Assembly (NCBI GenBank): GCA_938092015.1
Contig: CALKOT010000010.1
Coordinates: 1-37,553, forward strand
Length of the DNA: 37,553 bases
From: an uncultured Paracoccaceae bacterium
Lineage (GTDB): Bacteria; Pseudomonadota; Alphaproteobacteria; Rhodobacterales; Rhodobacteraceae
Reading direction: 5' to 3'
Shown: piece after piece, positions 25,606 through 33,820 of the stretch
Layout of the letters: every line of letters begins with the position of its first letter
Position numbering within the stretch: position 1 is the first letter of the stretch
Made by a program: the position numbers and the translations under genes
The notes under the pieces: generated by a model
Seen by the model: the letters and a program-made list of their open reading frames with translations, nothing else
What the model was told of the DNA's origin: nothing
Databases searched by the model: none

Positions 25606-28212
25606 ATGGATAAGAATCTTGTCCGCTTTGTGTGGACATATGGAAGAATGGATACGATCAAGACTTTGATCGTAACGTTTATGACCTTCCCGGTCATCTA
25701 CATCTCGCTTGAGATTCCCAAAATCATTGTGAACAAGGCGCTTGGCGCCGGGAACACCCCAACGGAGTTCCCGATCAATTTCCTGTACATGGATATGAGC
25801 AATTTTGAGTACCTTTTGGCGCTCTGTTTCATATTCATTGTCATGATTGTGCTGAACAATGGCTTAAAGTTTGTTCTGAACGTTCAGATCGGCCTGACAT
25901 CAGAGCGGATGCTGCGCCGCCTCCGCTATCACCTCTACGAAAACGTCTTGCGCTTCCGGATCAAACGCTTCCAGCACATGAAGCAGGGCGAAATCGTTCA
26001 ATCCGTGATGGGTGAAGTCGAACCACTCGGTGGGTTCTTTGGCGAAGTCATCTCTACCCCCGTTTGGCAAGGTGGGATGCTAGCGGTCTACATGACCTTC
26101 ATCTTCCTGCAGGACCCTTATCTGGGCGCAGCCGCCATCGCGCTGTATCCTATTCAGGGTTACATCATTCCCAAGCTTCAAAAGAAGGTTGTGAAACTGA
26201 ACAAGATGCGCGTCACCAATGTCCGCAAGATTGCGGATAATCTGGGCGAAAGTGTTGGCGCGATAGAGGAAATTCACTCCAACGACACAGCGCGCTGGCA
26301 CCTGGCGCAGGTTGCTGACCGGCTTTATGAAAACTTCTCGATCCGGCTTCAGATCTTCAAGCGGAAGTATTTGATCAAAGGCCTGAACAACTTCATGATC
26401 GCGCTCACGCCCTTTGCGTTCTACCTCTTTGGCGGCATTCAGGTGTTGCAGGGCAACCTTGAAATCGGCTCGCTCGTCGCCGTTCTGGCCGCCTACAAGG
26501 ATGTTGCAGGCCCGTGGAAAGCCCTTCTGAACTATTTCCAGCGCTGGACCGATCTTAATTCGCGCTTTGAATTGGTTGTTGAGAACTTCACCGTCGACGG
26601 TCTCGTCTATGATCGTGAGCGGGTCTACGATGAAAATCCAACCCCGCTGAAAGGCGAAGTCGAGATCAAGAATGTCAGCTTTGGCCCCGGATCATCTGGC
26701 CTGAATGGCGCCAGCAGCAAGGCGCCGCTTGGCGCGTTCACCGGCGTTCTTGGCGGCGAAGAAGGCGGGCGTGAGTTGATCCTGAAGATGATGGTTGGCC
26801 TGGTTGAACCTGAAGGCGGCCGCGTCACCATCGGGGGCACGCAAGTGACCGAGGCTACAATGCCAGCGGTCGGTCAAGGCGTCGCTTATGTATCAGGTGA
26901 CAATGCGTTTTTTGCAGGCACCTTGCGCGAAAACCTGACTTATTCGCTGCGCAAAAGCGCATCAATGCTAAGCGATACCGACACGGCAGAGGCTGTTGAA
27001 AAGCTGAGCGAAGCAAATATCACTGGCAACTTCGCCGCTGAGCCGCTGGGCGACTGGACAGATTATGCTGCCGCAGGCGTGACCGACGGGGCCGAACTTG
27101 ACGCCCGGATCGTTGAGTTGGCCACCAAAGTCGGCTTGGCCGCTGAACTCTACTCGCTTGGTCTTCAGTCCCGTATTGACCCCAGTGACCATCCTGAAAT
27201 CGCTGAAAAGATTGCAGGCGCTCGTAACACGCTTCGCGATGCAGCCGCGCAAAATCGAGAATTGGCCGACCTCGTGGAATTCTGGGACGATGGTGCGTTT
27301 AATCAGAACGCCTCTCTACTGGAAAACGTCCTTTATGCGATGCCGAAAAAGGCGCGCACCAGTATTGCCGACTATGCAGAAGATGCTGATGTGGTCGCCG
27401 TTCTGGCTGAAAGTGGCGCTGAACAGCCGCTCATTCGCGCTGGCTTAGCCATCGCAAGACAGTTGGTCGAACTGTTGGGCGCAGTTGATGAAGACAGCTC
27501 CCTCCTGGACAGTTTTTCGGACTATTCAAAGAAAGACATCCTCGCATCTGCTGAAGTCGTCGAAAAATATCGCATGAAGTCTGATCACAAACCGTCAGAT
27601 GAAGAAAAACGACTGCTGCTTTCCTTCGCTCTCGCCTTCATCCCGGTTCGCGACCGACTGGATGCGGTGGACGATGAAGTTGAAGCGCAGTTGCTGGCCG
27701 CTCGCACCAAGGCCATTCAGCTGACCCAGAACAGCGACAAGTTCGTAAGCTTTGGTGAGGATGTCTATTCCCCCGCGCTAAGCCTGTCGGAAAACCTTCT
27801 TCACGGGAAACGCCGCTATGACCGTCGTAGCGCGTGGAAAAAATTCGATGATTTCCTTGAGGATGAGATTGAACGGTCTGGCCTTCGCGAAGGGATCACG
27901 GCCGTTGGTCTTGGCGCGCAGCTGGGCGCAGGCGGCGCAGGTCTGAGCGCGTCATCCAAGAAACGTTCCGCCCTGATCCGCGCGCTTCTGAAGCGGCCGG
28001 AAATGGTCGTCATCGACGGTGTGGCCGCAGGCGTCTCGCCCGAGGATGACGCGATCCGCGAGGCAATTGTCGCCGAAATGGCTGGCAAATCTGTTGTGAT
28101 GTCATTGACCACAGAAGGCGCTGCGCGAAAATGTGATCACATTATTATGGTAAGCGATGATGGTACGGCGAAAGATGGGGCGACCGCATCAATGTTGGAA
28201 CCTGCCGAATAA
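25606..28212 (+). CDS. ABC-exporter-like membrane protein with degenerate, insertion-split ATPase domain
   Basis: An 868-residue protein. Residues 1-330 form an ABC-exporter-type membrane domain of about five to six helices. From 350 an ABC ATPase-like domain begins (VEIKNVSFGPG), but its motifs are degenerate. The P-loop position reads LGGEEGGRE (382-390), with Arg and Glu in place of the usual Lys and Ser. The Q-loop Gln is Ser. The LSGGQ position reads LSASSK (780-785). Walker B is VVIDG without Glu. The H-loop is LTT. A helical insert of about 270 residues (450-720) splits the domain. Three short related segments, RENLTYSL (441-448), LENVLYAMP (572-580) and SENLLHGK (728-735), resemble the ABC 'GTIRENIxYG' strand, as if part of the domain were duplicated. 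It probably cannot hydrolyse ATP and may be a regulatory or scaffold protein. The next gene, a CNB protein, starts 27 bases later. Confidence 0.8.
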   Translation: MDKNLVRFVWTYGRMDTIKTLIVTFMTFPVIYISLEIPKIIVNKALGAGNTPTEFPINFLYMDMSNFEYLLALCFIFIVMIVLNNGLKFVLNVQIGLTSERMLRRLRYHLYENVLRFRIKRFQHMKQGEIVQSVMGEVEPLGGFFGEVISTPVWQGGMLAVYMTFIFLQDPYLGAAAIALYPIQGYIIPKLQKKVVKLNKMRVTNVRKIADNLGESVGAIEEIHSNDTARWHLAQVADRLYENFSIRLQIFKRKYLIKGLNNFMIALTPFAFYLFGGIQVLQGNLEIGSLVAVLAAYKDVAGPWKALLNYFQRWTDLNSRFELVVENFTVDGLVYDRERVYDENPTPLKGEVEIKNVSFGPGSSGLNGASSKAPLGAFTGVLGGEEGGRELILKMMVGLVEPEGGRVTIGGTQVTEATMPAVGQGVAYVSGDNAFFAGTLRENLTYSLRKSASMLSDTDTAEAVEKLSEANITGNFAAEPLGDWTDYAAAGVTDGAELDARIVELATKVGLAAELYSLGLQSRIDPSDHPEIAEKIAGARNTLRDAAAQNRELADLVEFWDDGAFNQNASLLENVLYAMPKKARTSIADYAEDADVVAVLAESGAEQPLIRAGLAIARQLVELLGAVDEDSSLLDSFSDYSKKDILASAEVVEKYRMKSDHKPSDEEKRLLLSFALAFIPVRDRLDAVDDEVEAQLLAARTKAIQLTQNSDKFVSFGEDVYSPALSLSENLLHGKRRYDRRSAWKKFDDFLEDEIERSGLREGITAVGLGAQLGAGGAGLSASSKKRSALIRALLKRPEMVVIDGVAAGVSPEDDAIREAIVAEMAGKSVVMSLTTEGAARKCDHIIMVSDDGTAKDGATASMLEPAE

Positions 28213-28239
28213 CGTAGGAACCTGGAAAGGAAAACTAAG

Positions 28240-28707
28240 GTGAGCCTGAACAAAGCCGTCGAAGCGATGCAGCAGACCCCGATCTTTGCGGGGATCGACC
28301 CCAAGCGCCTGCGCCTGCTGGCATTCATGAGCGAAAGCCTGACCTACCGAGCTGGTGAATTGCTTTTCGATCAGGGCGATGAGGGCGACAGCGCCTTTGT
28401 GGTGATCGATGGTTCGGCCTCTGTGCTGATCAATATTGGCGGCGAAAAGAAAGAAGTCGCCGTCATCGGATCGAAACAGATATTTGGCGAAATGGCTGTC
28501 CTTTGCGATATCCCCCGCACCGCTGCCATTGGCGCGAAATCCGATCTTGATGTACTGCGCATCGACCGTGATGCATTCCTGAAGTTGCTCAGTGAATTTA
28601 CCGAAGTGTCCCTCCAGGTCATGCGGTTCCTTGCCGCCCGACTGGAAGCAACAACCAAGGACCTTGGCGCGGCGCAGGCTGAGATAAACGATTTAAAGGG
28701 CGGCTAG
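28240..28707 (+). CDS. Stand-alone cyclic-nucleotide-binding domain protein
   Basis: A 155-residue protein that is essentially one CNB domain (CAP family). The strand GDEGDSAFVVIDGSASVLIN is followed by the phosphate-binding cassette IFGEMAVLCDIPRTAA (81-96), with Glu84 and the key Arg93 that holds the cyclic phosphate. There is no DNA-binding helix-turn-helix at the C-terminus, only a helix and a short tail, so it is not a Crp/Fnr regulator. It starts at GTG 28240, preceded by GGAAAGGAA. It sits 27 bases after the ABC-like gene and probably acts with it as a soluble sensor subunit. Its 3' end overlaps the convergent prepilin peptidase gene by four bases. Which nucleotide it binds, cAMP or cGMP or none, is not shown by sequence. 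Confidence 0.87.
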   Translation: MSLNKAVEAMQQTPIFAGIDPKRLRLLAFMSESLTYRAGELLFDQGDEGDSAFVVIDGSASVLINIGGEKKEVAVIGSKQIFGEMAVLCDIPRTAAIGAKSDLDVLRIDRDAFLKLLSEFTEVSLQVMRFLAARLEATTKDLGAAQAEINDLKGG

Positions 28708-29309
28708 ACCGCAAACAACAACGGCCCCGCTGCAAGGTAAAGCAAGCAAGCCGCGCCCAGCGTCGCACCGAACGGAATTTCCGGACCTCTGTTCGGGCGA
28801 AGCGCCATCAGCAGCGCCAGTCCGATTCCGCCAGTTGCTGCCCAAAATACAATCTCAGGCAAGGCAAAAGGGCCCATGAAGGTTCCTATCCCGGCCAACA
28901 GCTTTACGTCGCCCAGGCCCAACGCCTCTTCCTCTTTCGTTTTCAGCCAAATGGCGCGAAGGGCCCACAGCACCGATCCACCGATAAGACCGCCAATGCA
29001 GGCAAGCGCGAGATCGCGGGGACTGATCAGCGCAAAGATGAGGCCAGCAACGATCAGACCCAAAGTCAGCTCATCTGGAAGAATGCGGTGTTTGAGATCC
29101 GTCATGGCAAGAACAGTTAGCGCCGCAAGCAGGCATCGATGCTCAACGCTTCCTACAAAAAATGATGCGGCTGCAGTGATCAAACCAGCGGCCAAAGCAA
29201 AGCGAAGCGGCGACACCTCAAGATCACGCCGATAGATCGCAATCGCACCACCAATGGCTGCGCCAAGGGCGCCCCCGCTGAGTGACAAAAGCGCAGCAAC
29301 CTCGATCAT
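28704..29309 (-). CDS. A24 prepilin peptidase (TadV/CpaA-like)
   Basis: A 201-residue inner-membrane protein with about six helices. Asp71 in AMTDLKHRILPD and Asp134 in GLGDVKLLAG are the paired catalytic Asp residues of the type IV prepilin peptidase (A24) family, 63 residues apart. The methylase domain of classical PilD is absent, as in the TadV/CpaA type, which processes Flp pilins. No pilus or tad genes are in the window, so its substrate is not local. The ATG at 29309 is the start. Its transcript is antisense to the neighbours, and it interrupts the otherwise plus-strand cluster. Confidence 0.85.
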   Translation of the reverse strand: MIEVAALLSLSGGALGAAIGGAIAIYRRDLEVSPLRFALAAGLITAAASFFVGSVEHRCLLAALTVLAMTDLKHRILPDELTLGLIVAGLIFALISPRDLALACIGGLIGGSVLWALRAIWLKTKEEEALGLGDVKLLAGIGTFMGPFALPEIVFWAATGGIGLALLMALRPNRGPEIPFGATLGAACLLYLAAGPLLFAV

Positions 29310-29435
29310 CTGCGCACATCCTGTATAGACGCCATTATATATCGCATGATCGCCGTCAATTTCCTTCTGGGTAAAAGCGACATGGTGTGACCAATGCTGT
29401 TTCCAGTATCGCCGAACCTGCGTTAGTCTTCTGCG

Positions 29436-30488
29436 ATGTACAGACGTTTCGCAATCGCCCTTCTGCTTGCTGGCTCAACCGCCCAGGCCGCACCGGTTTT
29501 TACCGCCCGCTCTGCGGATCTGGAAGACTACCTAAGCCTAGTCACAAAAACTGAAGGCGAACTTGAGGAAGCTTGTGCAGCGCTGGCCGATCAGGTTCCG
29601 CAAACTGGTCAGGCATGGCTGCGGATGGGTAAGCGCGGTCTGGAAATCGCACCAGATGAAAGCCGCGATGCGGAAGCGGCCGCTTTCTGGGCGGAAGTTG
29701 CGTTGGGTGCGCGGGCCGCAGCGCGCCGTCTATATGGATCTGCTGCGGCTGATACCTTCGCGTCTGGTCCTGTGTTGATTGAAATGAAATCTGGCGCGGC
29801 TTCGGTCTTTGCGGGCGAGCTTCGGACCGAAGGCGATATCTGCGAAGCAATGACCCGATTGGTCGGCGCCATGGGCGGCGATGGTGGCATCAGTCCATTT
29901 GCAGCAGCTCGCGATATCGCAACCGCCCCCGCAGCGCCAATCACCATCGGCGGCGAAACGGATATTGAAATGGACGCGCCTCTTACGCCGGGCAGCCAGT
30001 TAAGAGGCCCGGATGGGATTTCTGCGGAACTGGCGGAGGATGGCGAAAGCATTCGCATAACCGCGAATTCGGACGCAGACGTCGGCGCCGCAGTGCTGCG
30101 CATCTATTCGCCGGGTGACAATTTCCGACCTTCAGATGAAATCCCACTCACGGTCCTTCCGGGCGGCGACCGTCCCCTGCCCGCCAGACAGGTCGGCGCG
30201 TTGACGCCGGGCGGCGGCTTTGCAGGCGAATTGCCATTAGGCGGCGCGGTTGAGTTGGAAATGACGTTAAAGCAAGCGCGCACCATGACATTGGCGGCGG
30301 TTTCGAACGCTGATCTCACTGTAGAGGTTCTGACCAAAGCGGGCGCGCCGGTGGCCCGCGACGATGATTCGGGCGCCGGATACGGTTTTTCGCTGAACGC
30401 CTTACTTCCGCCCGGTGGTTATGTCGTGAAAATCACTCATTGCTGCGGTGGAGGCGGCGCGTTTGCCGTCTCTGCTACCTCCGAGTGA
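29436..30488 (+). CDS. Exported protein with C-terminal PPC-like domain
   Basis: A 350-residue protein with a signal peptide (MYRRFAIALLLAGSTAQA). Residues 20-160 are helical, Ala- and Glu-rich. Residues about 180-250 are beta-rich. The C-terminus (about 255-350) looks like a pre-peptidase C-terminal (PPC) beta-sandwich: FAGELPLGGAVELEM, then LTVEVLTKAGAPVARDDDSG, then LPPGGYVVKITHCCGGGG. PPC domains are usually attached to secreted enzymes and are removed or bind substrate, but no enzymatic domain is present here. It is periplasmic or secreted. It is 126 bases downstream of the divergent prepilin peptidase gene and 95 bases upstream of the redox operon. Association with that operon is possible but not shown. 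I do not recognise the protein as a whole. Confidence 0.65.
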   Translation: MYRRFAIALLLAGSTAQAAPVFTARSADLEDYLSLVTKTEGELEEACAALADQVPQTGQAWLRMGKRGLEIAPDESRDAEAAAFWAEVALGARAAARRLYGSAAADTFASGPVLIEMKSGAASVFAGELRTEGDICEAMTRLVGAMGGDGGISPFAAARDIATAPAAPITIGGETDIEMDAPLTPGSQLRGPDGISAELAEDGESIRITANSDADVGAAVLRIYSPGDNFRPSDEIPLTVLPGGDRPLPARQVGALTPGGGFAGELPLGGAVELEMTLKQARTMTLAAVSNADLTVEVLTKAGAPVARDDDSGAGYGFSLNALLPPGGYVVKITHCCGGGGAFAVSATSE

Positions 30489-30529
30489 CCTAATACACGC
30501 AAATGCAAGGGTTTAGCGAACGACTCGAT

Positions 30530-30542
30530 TGACCGTGGGTCA
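30530..30542. promoter_or_regulatory. Dyad upstream of the redox operon
   Basis: TGACC (30530-30534) and GGTCA (30538-30542) form a 5-base dyad around GTG, in the 95-base gap before the FAD-CNB-ferredoxin gene. It lies about 40 bases before that gene's start codon. It resembles neither a canonical Fnr box (TTGAT-N4-ATCAA) nor a Crp site, so the binding factor is unknown. A candidate only. Confidence 0.3.
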
Positions 30543-30583
30543 CAAAAAACTCATGATGCGTGAGGATTTGTGGTAGGGGCGTA

Positions 30584-32971
30584 ATGACTGAGATATACGA
30601 AATCGCGATCATTGGATCGGGACCCGCAGGCTGCAGCGCAGCAACTCGAGCTGCAAAATTGGGCGTGAGCCACATTTTGTTGGAACGCACAGATCACCTG
30701 TCTGACACGATCTACAAGTATCAGCGCGGCAAGTACGTGATGGCGACGCCAGACAATCTGCCGTTGCAATCAGACCTGCAGTTTGAGGCGGACACCCGCG
30801 AGAATATTCTCGGCTGGTGGGATGAAGGCACCGAAGGTTCTGGTGTGAACGTGAAGTTCAACTCAGAAGTTACCGCCATCGAAGGCGAAAAGGGCGACTT
30901 CACCATTACCATCGCTAATGGCGATACCTACAAAGCCAAACACGTGATCCTATCTATCGGTCTGCAGGGCAACCTACGCCAGCTTGACGCCAGTTCGATC
31001 CCGGGCGCTGACAACGGCGTGACCGAATATCAGCTGGACGATCCCAAAGACTATTGGGACAAGGACATCATTGTCATCGGCGCTGGCGACGCTGCGATCG
31101 AAAACGCTGTTGCCCTCGCACAGAATGACAATCGCGTCACCATCGTCAATCGTAAGCGCGAGTTTTCACGCGCCAAATCCGGCAACATATCCCTGATCCT
31201 GACCGCGATTAAGGATGAGTTGCTGGAATGCGCCTACAACGCTTCGCCTGTGAAGGTGAACGAAGACTCGATGGTCCTCAAAACGCCAGAGGGTGAGCGC
31301 GTCGTTCCCGCCGATCGCGCCATTGCGCGTCTCGGCGCCATCGCCCCGCGCGGCTTTATTGAGGCTGCTGGCGGTGTTTTCGAAGACGGCGCTGATTTCC
31401 CGCGTGTGAATGAGATTTACGAATGCGACCGCCCCGGCGTCTTCATCATTGGGGCGCTGGCTGGCTATCCGCTGATCAAACACTGCATGAACCAGGGCTA
31501 CGAGGTCGTTCATACGATCATTGGCGATCCTGTTGAATCAGTTGTACGCAAAGAGCTTGCGACCAAATTCCAGGTTATCCCGGGCTTTAACGACGTTCAG
31601 TCGATGCTGGAACAGATTAAGGCGGCGGTTCCCCTCTTCCAGGGTCTCACGTTGCTCCAGCTTGGTGAATTCATGCTGGATGCCGACATCCACTTTAAGA
31701 AGCCAGGCGACGCTTTTATGGAAAAAAACGAAGCGGGCGACAGCCTTTTCGTCATTCACGAAGGTGATGTTGAGATCCCGGTCACCGCTGACAAGGTATT
31801 CCGATTGGGACAGGGCCAGTTCTTTGGTGAAATGGGCCTGATCATGGGCCGCCGCCGCACCGCAACGGTTCTGGCGGCACGCGATGGATCTGGCGCTGTT
31901 GGCATCGAAATACCGCGCACGGCGGCATTGAAACTGATCGCGTCCAGCCCTCAGGCCAAGAAGGTCATGGATGAAACGGCGATCCTTCGCCAGCTTCAGA
32001 CCTTCCTCAGCCCTGAGCTGACCCGCGATGACTTGTCAGAGCTGATCGAAGCTGCACAGACCAAACAGTTTGGTCGCGGTGAGGCATTGATCGAAGAAGG
32101 CGATGAGGGTGATGCACTTTATATTGTGCGCTCAGGCTCAGCCACCGTTTCGAAAAAGGTAGGCAACTCAGACGTCGTGATCGCCTATGTGCCCGCCGGA
32201 CAGTTTGTGGGCGAGATGGCGCTGCTGTTCCATCAGACACGTTCCGCCACCGTCCGAGCGACCGTTCCGGTTGATGCGGTTGAGCTGGATGGCGCCCTCT
32301 TCCGGTCATTGCTGGATGAAAAGCCAAAGCTGCGCGCCATCGTCGACAAAGTCGCCCGTGAGCGTGAAGAAGAAAACCAGCGCACAGGCAATGATGTCGT
32401 CAGCCGGAAGATCGAATTCCTGACATCAATCGGTCTGGGTGAAGCGACAAACGCCATCGTCATCGACGAGGACCTTTGCGTTCGCTGCGACTATTGCGAG
32501 AAGGCCTGTGCTGAAACCCATGATGGCGTCAGCCGTCTGGACCGCGCCGCGGGGCCGACTTACGCCAACATCCATGTGCCGCTCAGCTGCCGCCATTGTG
32601 AGCAGCCGCATTGCATGGCCGATTGTCCGCCCAACGCGTTGCAGCGTGACGCTGGCGGCGCCGTCTATGTCGACGACACCTGCATTGGTTGTGGCAACTG
32701 CGCCCGGAACTGCCCCTATGACGCCATCACGATGAGCGCCCTGCCTGCCAAGAAAGGCGGCCTGATGGGTTGGCTGTTGTTTGGTGGCAAATTTGGCCCA
32801 GGCGAAGCGGAAAAACCAAAGAAATCCAAAGAAAACAAAGAGATGTCCCGCAAATGCGACTTGTGCCGGGATGTCGATGGCGGGCCGTCATGCGTGCGGG
32901 CATGTCCAACCGGCGCCGTCATCCGGGTCAGTCCGGAAGAGCTTTTCAGCCGGATTCGTGAGGGGGCGTAA
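30584..32971 (+). CDS. FAD oxidoreductase - CNB - CNB - 4x[4Fe-4S] ferredoxin fusion
   Basis: A 795-residue soluble protein. Residues 1-320 are a pyridine-nucleotide-type FAD oxidoreductase: FAD site GSGPAGCSAATRAAKLG (11-27), NAD(P)H site VIGAGDAAIENAVALAQ, and the second FAD motif near FIIGALAGYP; there is no redox CxxC like that of thioredoxin reductase. Two CNB domains follow (about 345-450 and 465-590), with phosphate cassettes FFGEMGLIMGRRRTA and FVGEMALLFHQTRSA. Residues about 620-790 resemble DmsB/NrfC-like ferredoxins, with 16 Cys in four clusters: CVRCDYCEKAC, CRHCEQPHCMADC, CIGCGNCARNC and CDLCRDVDGGPSCVRAC. The product should move electrons from NAD(P)H via FAD and Fe-S clusters to a membrane partner, with CNB control inferred. 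I start at ATG 30584, preceded by AGGGG. The stop overlaps the next start (TAATG). Confidence 0.9.
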   Translation: MTEIYEIAIIGSGPAGCSAATRAAKLGVSHILLERTDHLSDTIYKYQRGKYVMATPDNLPLQSDLQFEADTRENILGWWDEGTEGSGVNVKFNSEVTAIEGEKGDFTITIANGDTYKAKHVILSIGLQGNLRQLDASSIPGADNGVTEYQLDDPKDYWDKDIIVIGAGDAAIENAVALAQNDNRVTIVNRKREFSRAKSGNISLILTAIKDELLECAYNASPVKVNEDSMVLKTPEGERVVPADRAIARLGAIAPRGFIEAAGGVFEDGADFPRVNEIYECDRPGVFIIGALAGYPLIKHCMNQGYEVVHTIIGDPVESVVRKELATKFQVIPGFNDVQSMLEQIKAAVPLFQGLTLLQLGEFMLDADIHFKKPGDAFMEKNEAGDSLFVIHEGDVEIPVTADKVFRLGQGQFFGEMGLIMGRRRTATVLAARDGSGAVGIEIPRTAALKLIASSPQAKKVMDETAILRQLQTFLSPELTRDDLSELIEAAQTKQFGRGEALIEEGDEGDALYIVRSGSATVSKKVGNSDVVIAYVPAGQFVGEMALLFHQTRSATVRATVPVDAVELDGALFRSLLDEKPKLRAIVDKVAREREEENQRTGNDVVSRKIEFLTSIGLGEATNAIVIDEDLCVRCDYCEKACAETHDGVSRLDRAAGPTYANIHVPLSCRHCEQPHCMADCPPNALQRDAGGAVYVDDTCIGCGNCARNCPYDAITMSALPAKKGGLMGWLLFGGKFGPGEAEKPKKSKENKEMSRKCDLCRDVDGGPSCVRACPTGAVIRVSPEELFSRIREGA

Positions 32972-33810
32972 TGTCGGCGCATACATCATTTCTAGCGCAT
33001 GAGCGCTTTCGGTGGTTCAAGCGGTCAGCTTGGCTCTGCCTCATCACAATCGTTGCTTATTCGGCCTACGCGCCAGTCGGCGGGCGGAACGGCGGCACCT
33101 GGGTCGGCTATGGCCTTGGCACCATCGGGCTGCTGCTGATCCTGTGGCTGTCCTGGCTGGGTGTGAAGAAACGCGGTTTTTCCGGTGGGTCGCATACGAT
33201 CCGGGGCTGGACTTCAGCGCATGTTTACCTCGGCCTGTCGCTGACGATCATTGCAACGCTCCATACCGGGTTTGAGTTTGGCTGGAACGTCCATACCCTC
33301 GCCTACACGTTGATGATGCTGGTCATCCTTTCAGGCGGATTTGGCGTGTTCGCTTACCTCAGATATCCCGCGAAGATGTCGGAAAACCTGATCGGCCAGT
33401 CTGCTTCAGCCCTGAAGAAAGAGATGCAGGACCTCGATATCCGCATCGCGCGTCTGACCCAGCGCCTGCCCGATAGCTTTGCAGAAGCCGCAAGGATGAG
33501 CCTGGATCAAACCAAGATCGGTGGCGGGTTCATGGCCCTTTTGTCCGGGTCCAGCAAAAAATGCGGGTCGGCCAAAGCAGTAGCCCTGGCGTCTTCGCAA
33601 GCAGAAACACTGACTGATTCCGCGCAGCAGACATCGGCGACAGAAATGGTCGCCTCACTCAGCCGCAAGGCCGAGATCGCTTCACGTCTGCGTCGGGATC
33701 TGAGTTACAAAGCGATCATGGACATCTGGCTATGGCTGCATGTTCCGTTAACCCTGGGCCTGATTGCATCGCTAGGTGCGCATGTCTTCATCGTCTTCTA
33801 TTACTGGTGA
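32971..33810 (+). CDS. Membrane di-heme cytochrome b-like subunit
   Basis: A 279-residue protein with two N-terminal helices, a pair of helices at about 83-103 and 110-130, and a last helix pair at about 247-279. Two His pairs lie 14 residues apart, His84/His98 and His257/His271, each in one predicted helix. That is the spacing used to bind two b hemes in bis-His fashion in cytochrome b, so di-heme binding is likely. Residues about 131-245 form a hydrophilic helical region between the helix pairs, probably on the cytoplasmic side, where it could meet the Fe-S subunit. I know of no exact family. The start ATG shares one base with the upstream stop. The next gene begins 10 bases after its stop. 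Confidence 0.8.
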   Translation: MSAHTSFLAHERFRWFKRSAWLCLITIVAYSAYAPVGGRNGGTWVGYGLGTIGLLLILWLSWLGVKKRGFSGGSHTIRGWTSAHVYLGLSLTIIATLHTGFEFGWNVHTLAYTLMMLVILSGGFGVFAYLRYPAKMSENLIGQSASALKKEMQDLDIRIARLTQRLPDSFAEAARMSLDQTKIGGGFMALLSGSSKKCGSAKAVALASSQAETLTDSAQQTSATEMVASLSRKAEIASRLRRDLSYKAIMDIWLWLHVPLTLGLIASLGAHVFIVFYYW

Positions 33811-33820
33811 GGTAGAAACC

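Noticed and set aside
28240-28707. Calling the CNB protein a Crp/Fnr transcription factor
   Set aside because: No helix-turn-helix follows the nucleotide-binding domain.
30530-30542. Fnr or Crp box before the redox operon
   Set aside because: The dyad spacing (3-base centre) fits neither consensus, so only a generic candidate operator is listed.
33776-33820. Earlier in-frame start of the FHA-decaheme gene
   Set aside because: It would overlap the cytochrome b gene end and adds a Ser-rich leader; ATG 33821 has GAGGTAG upstream and begins directly at the FHA domain.
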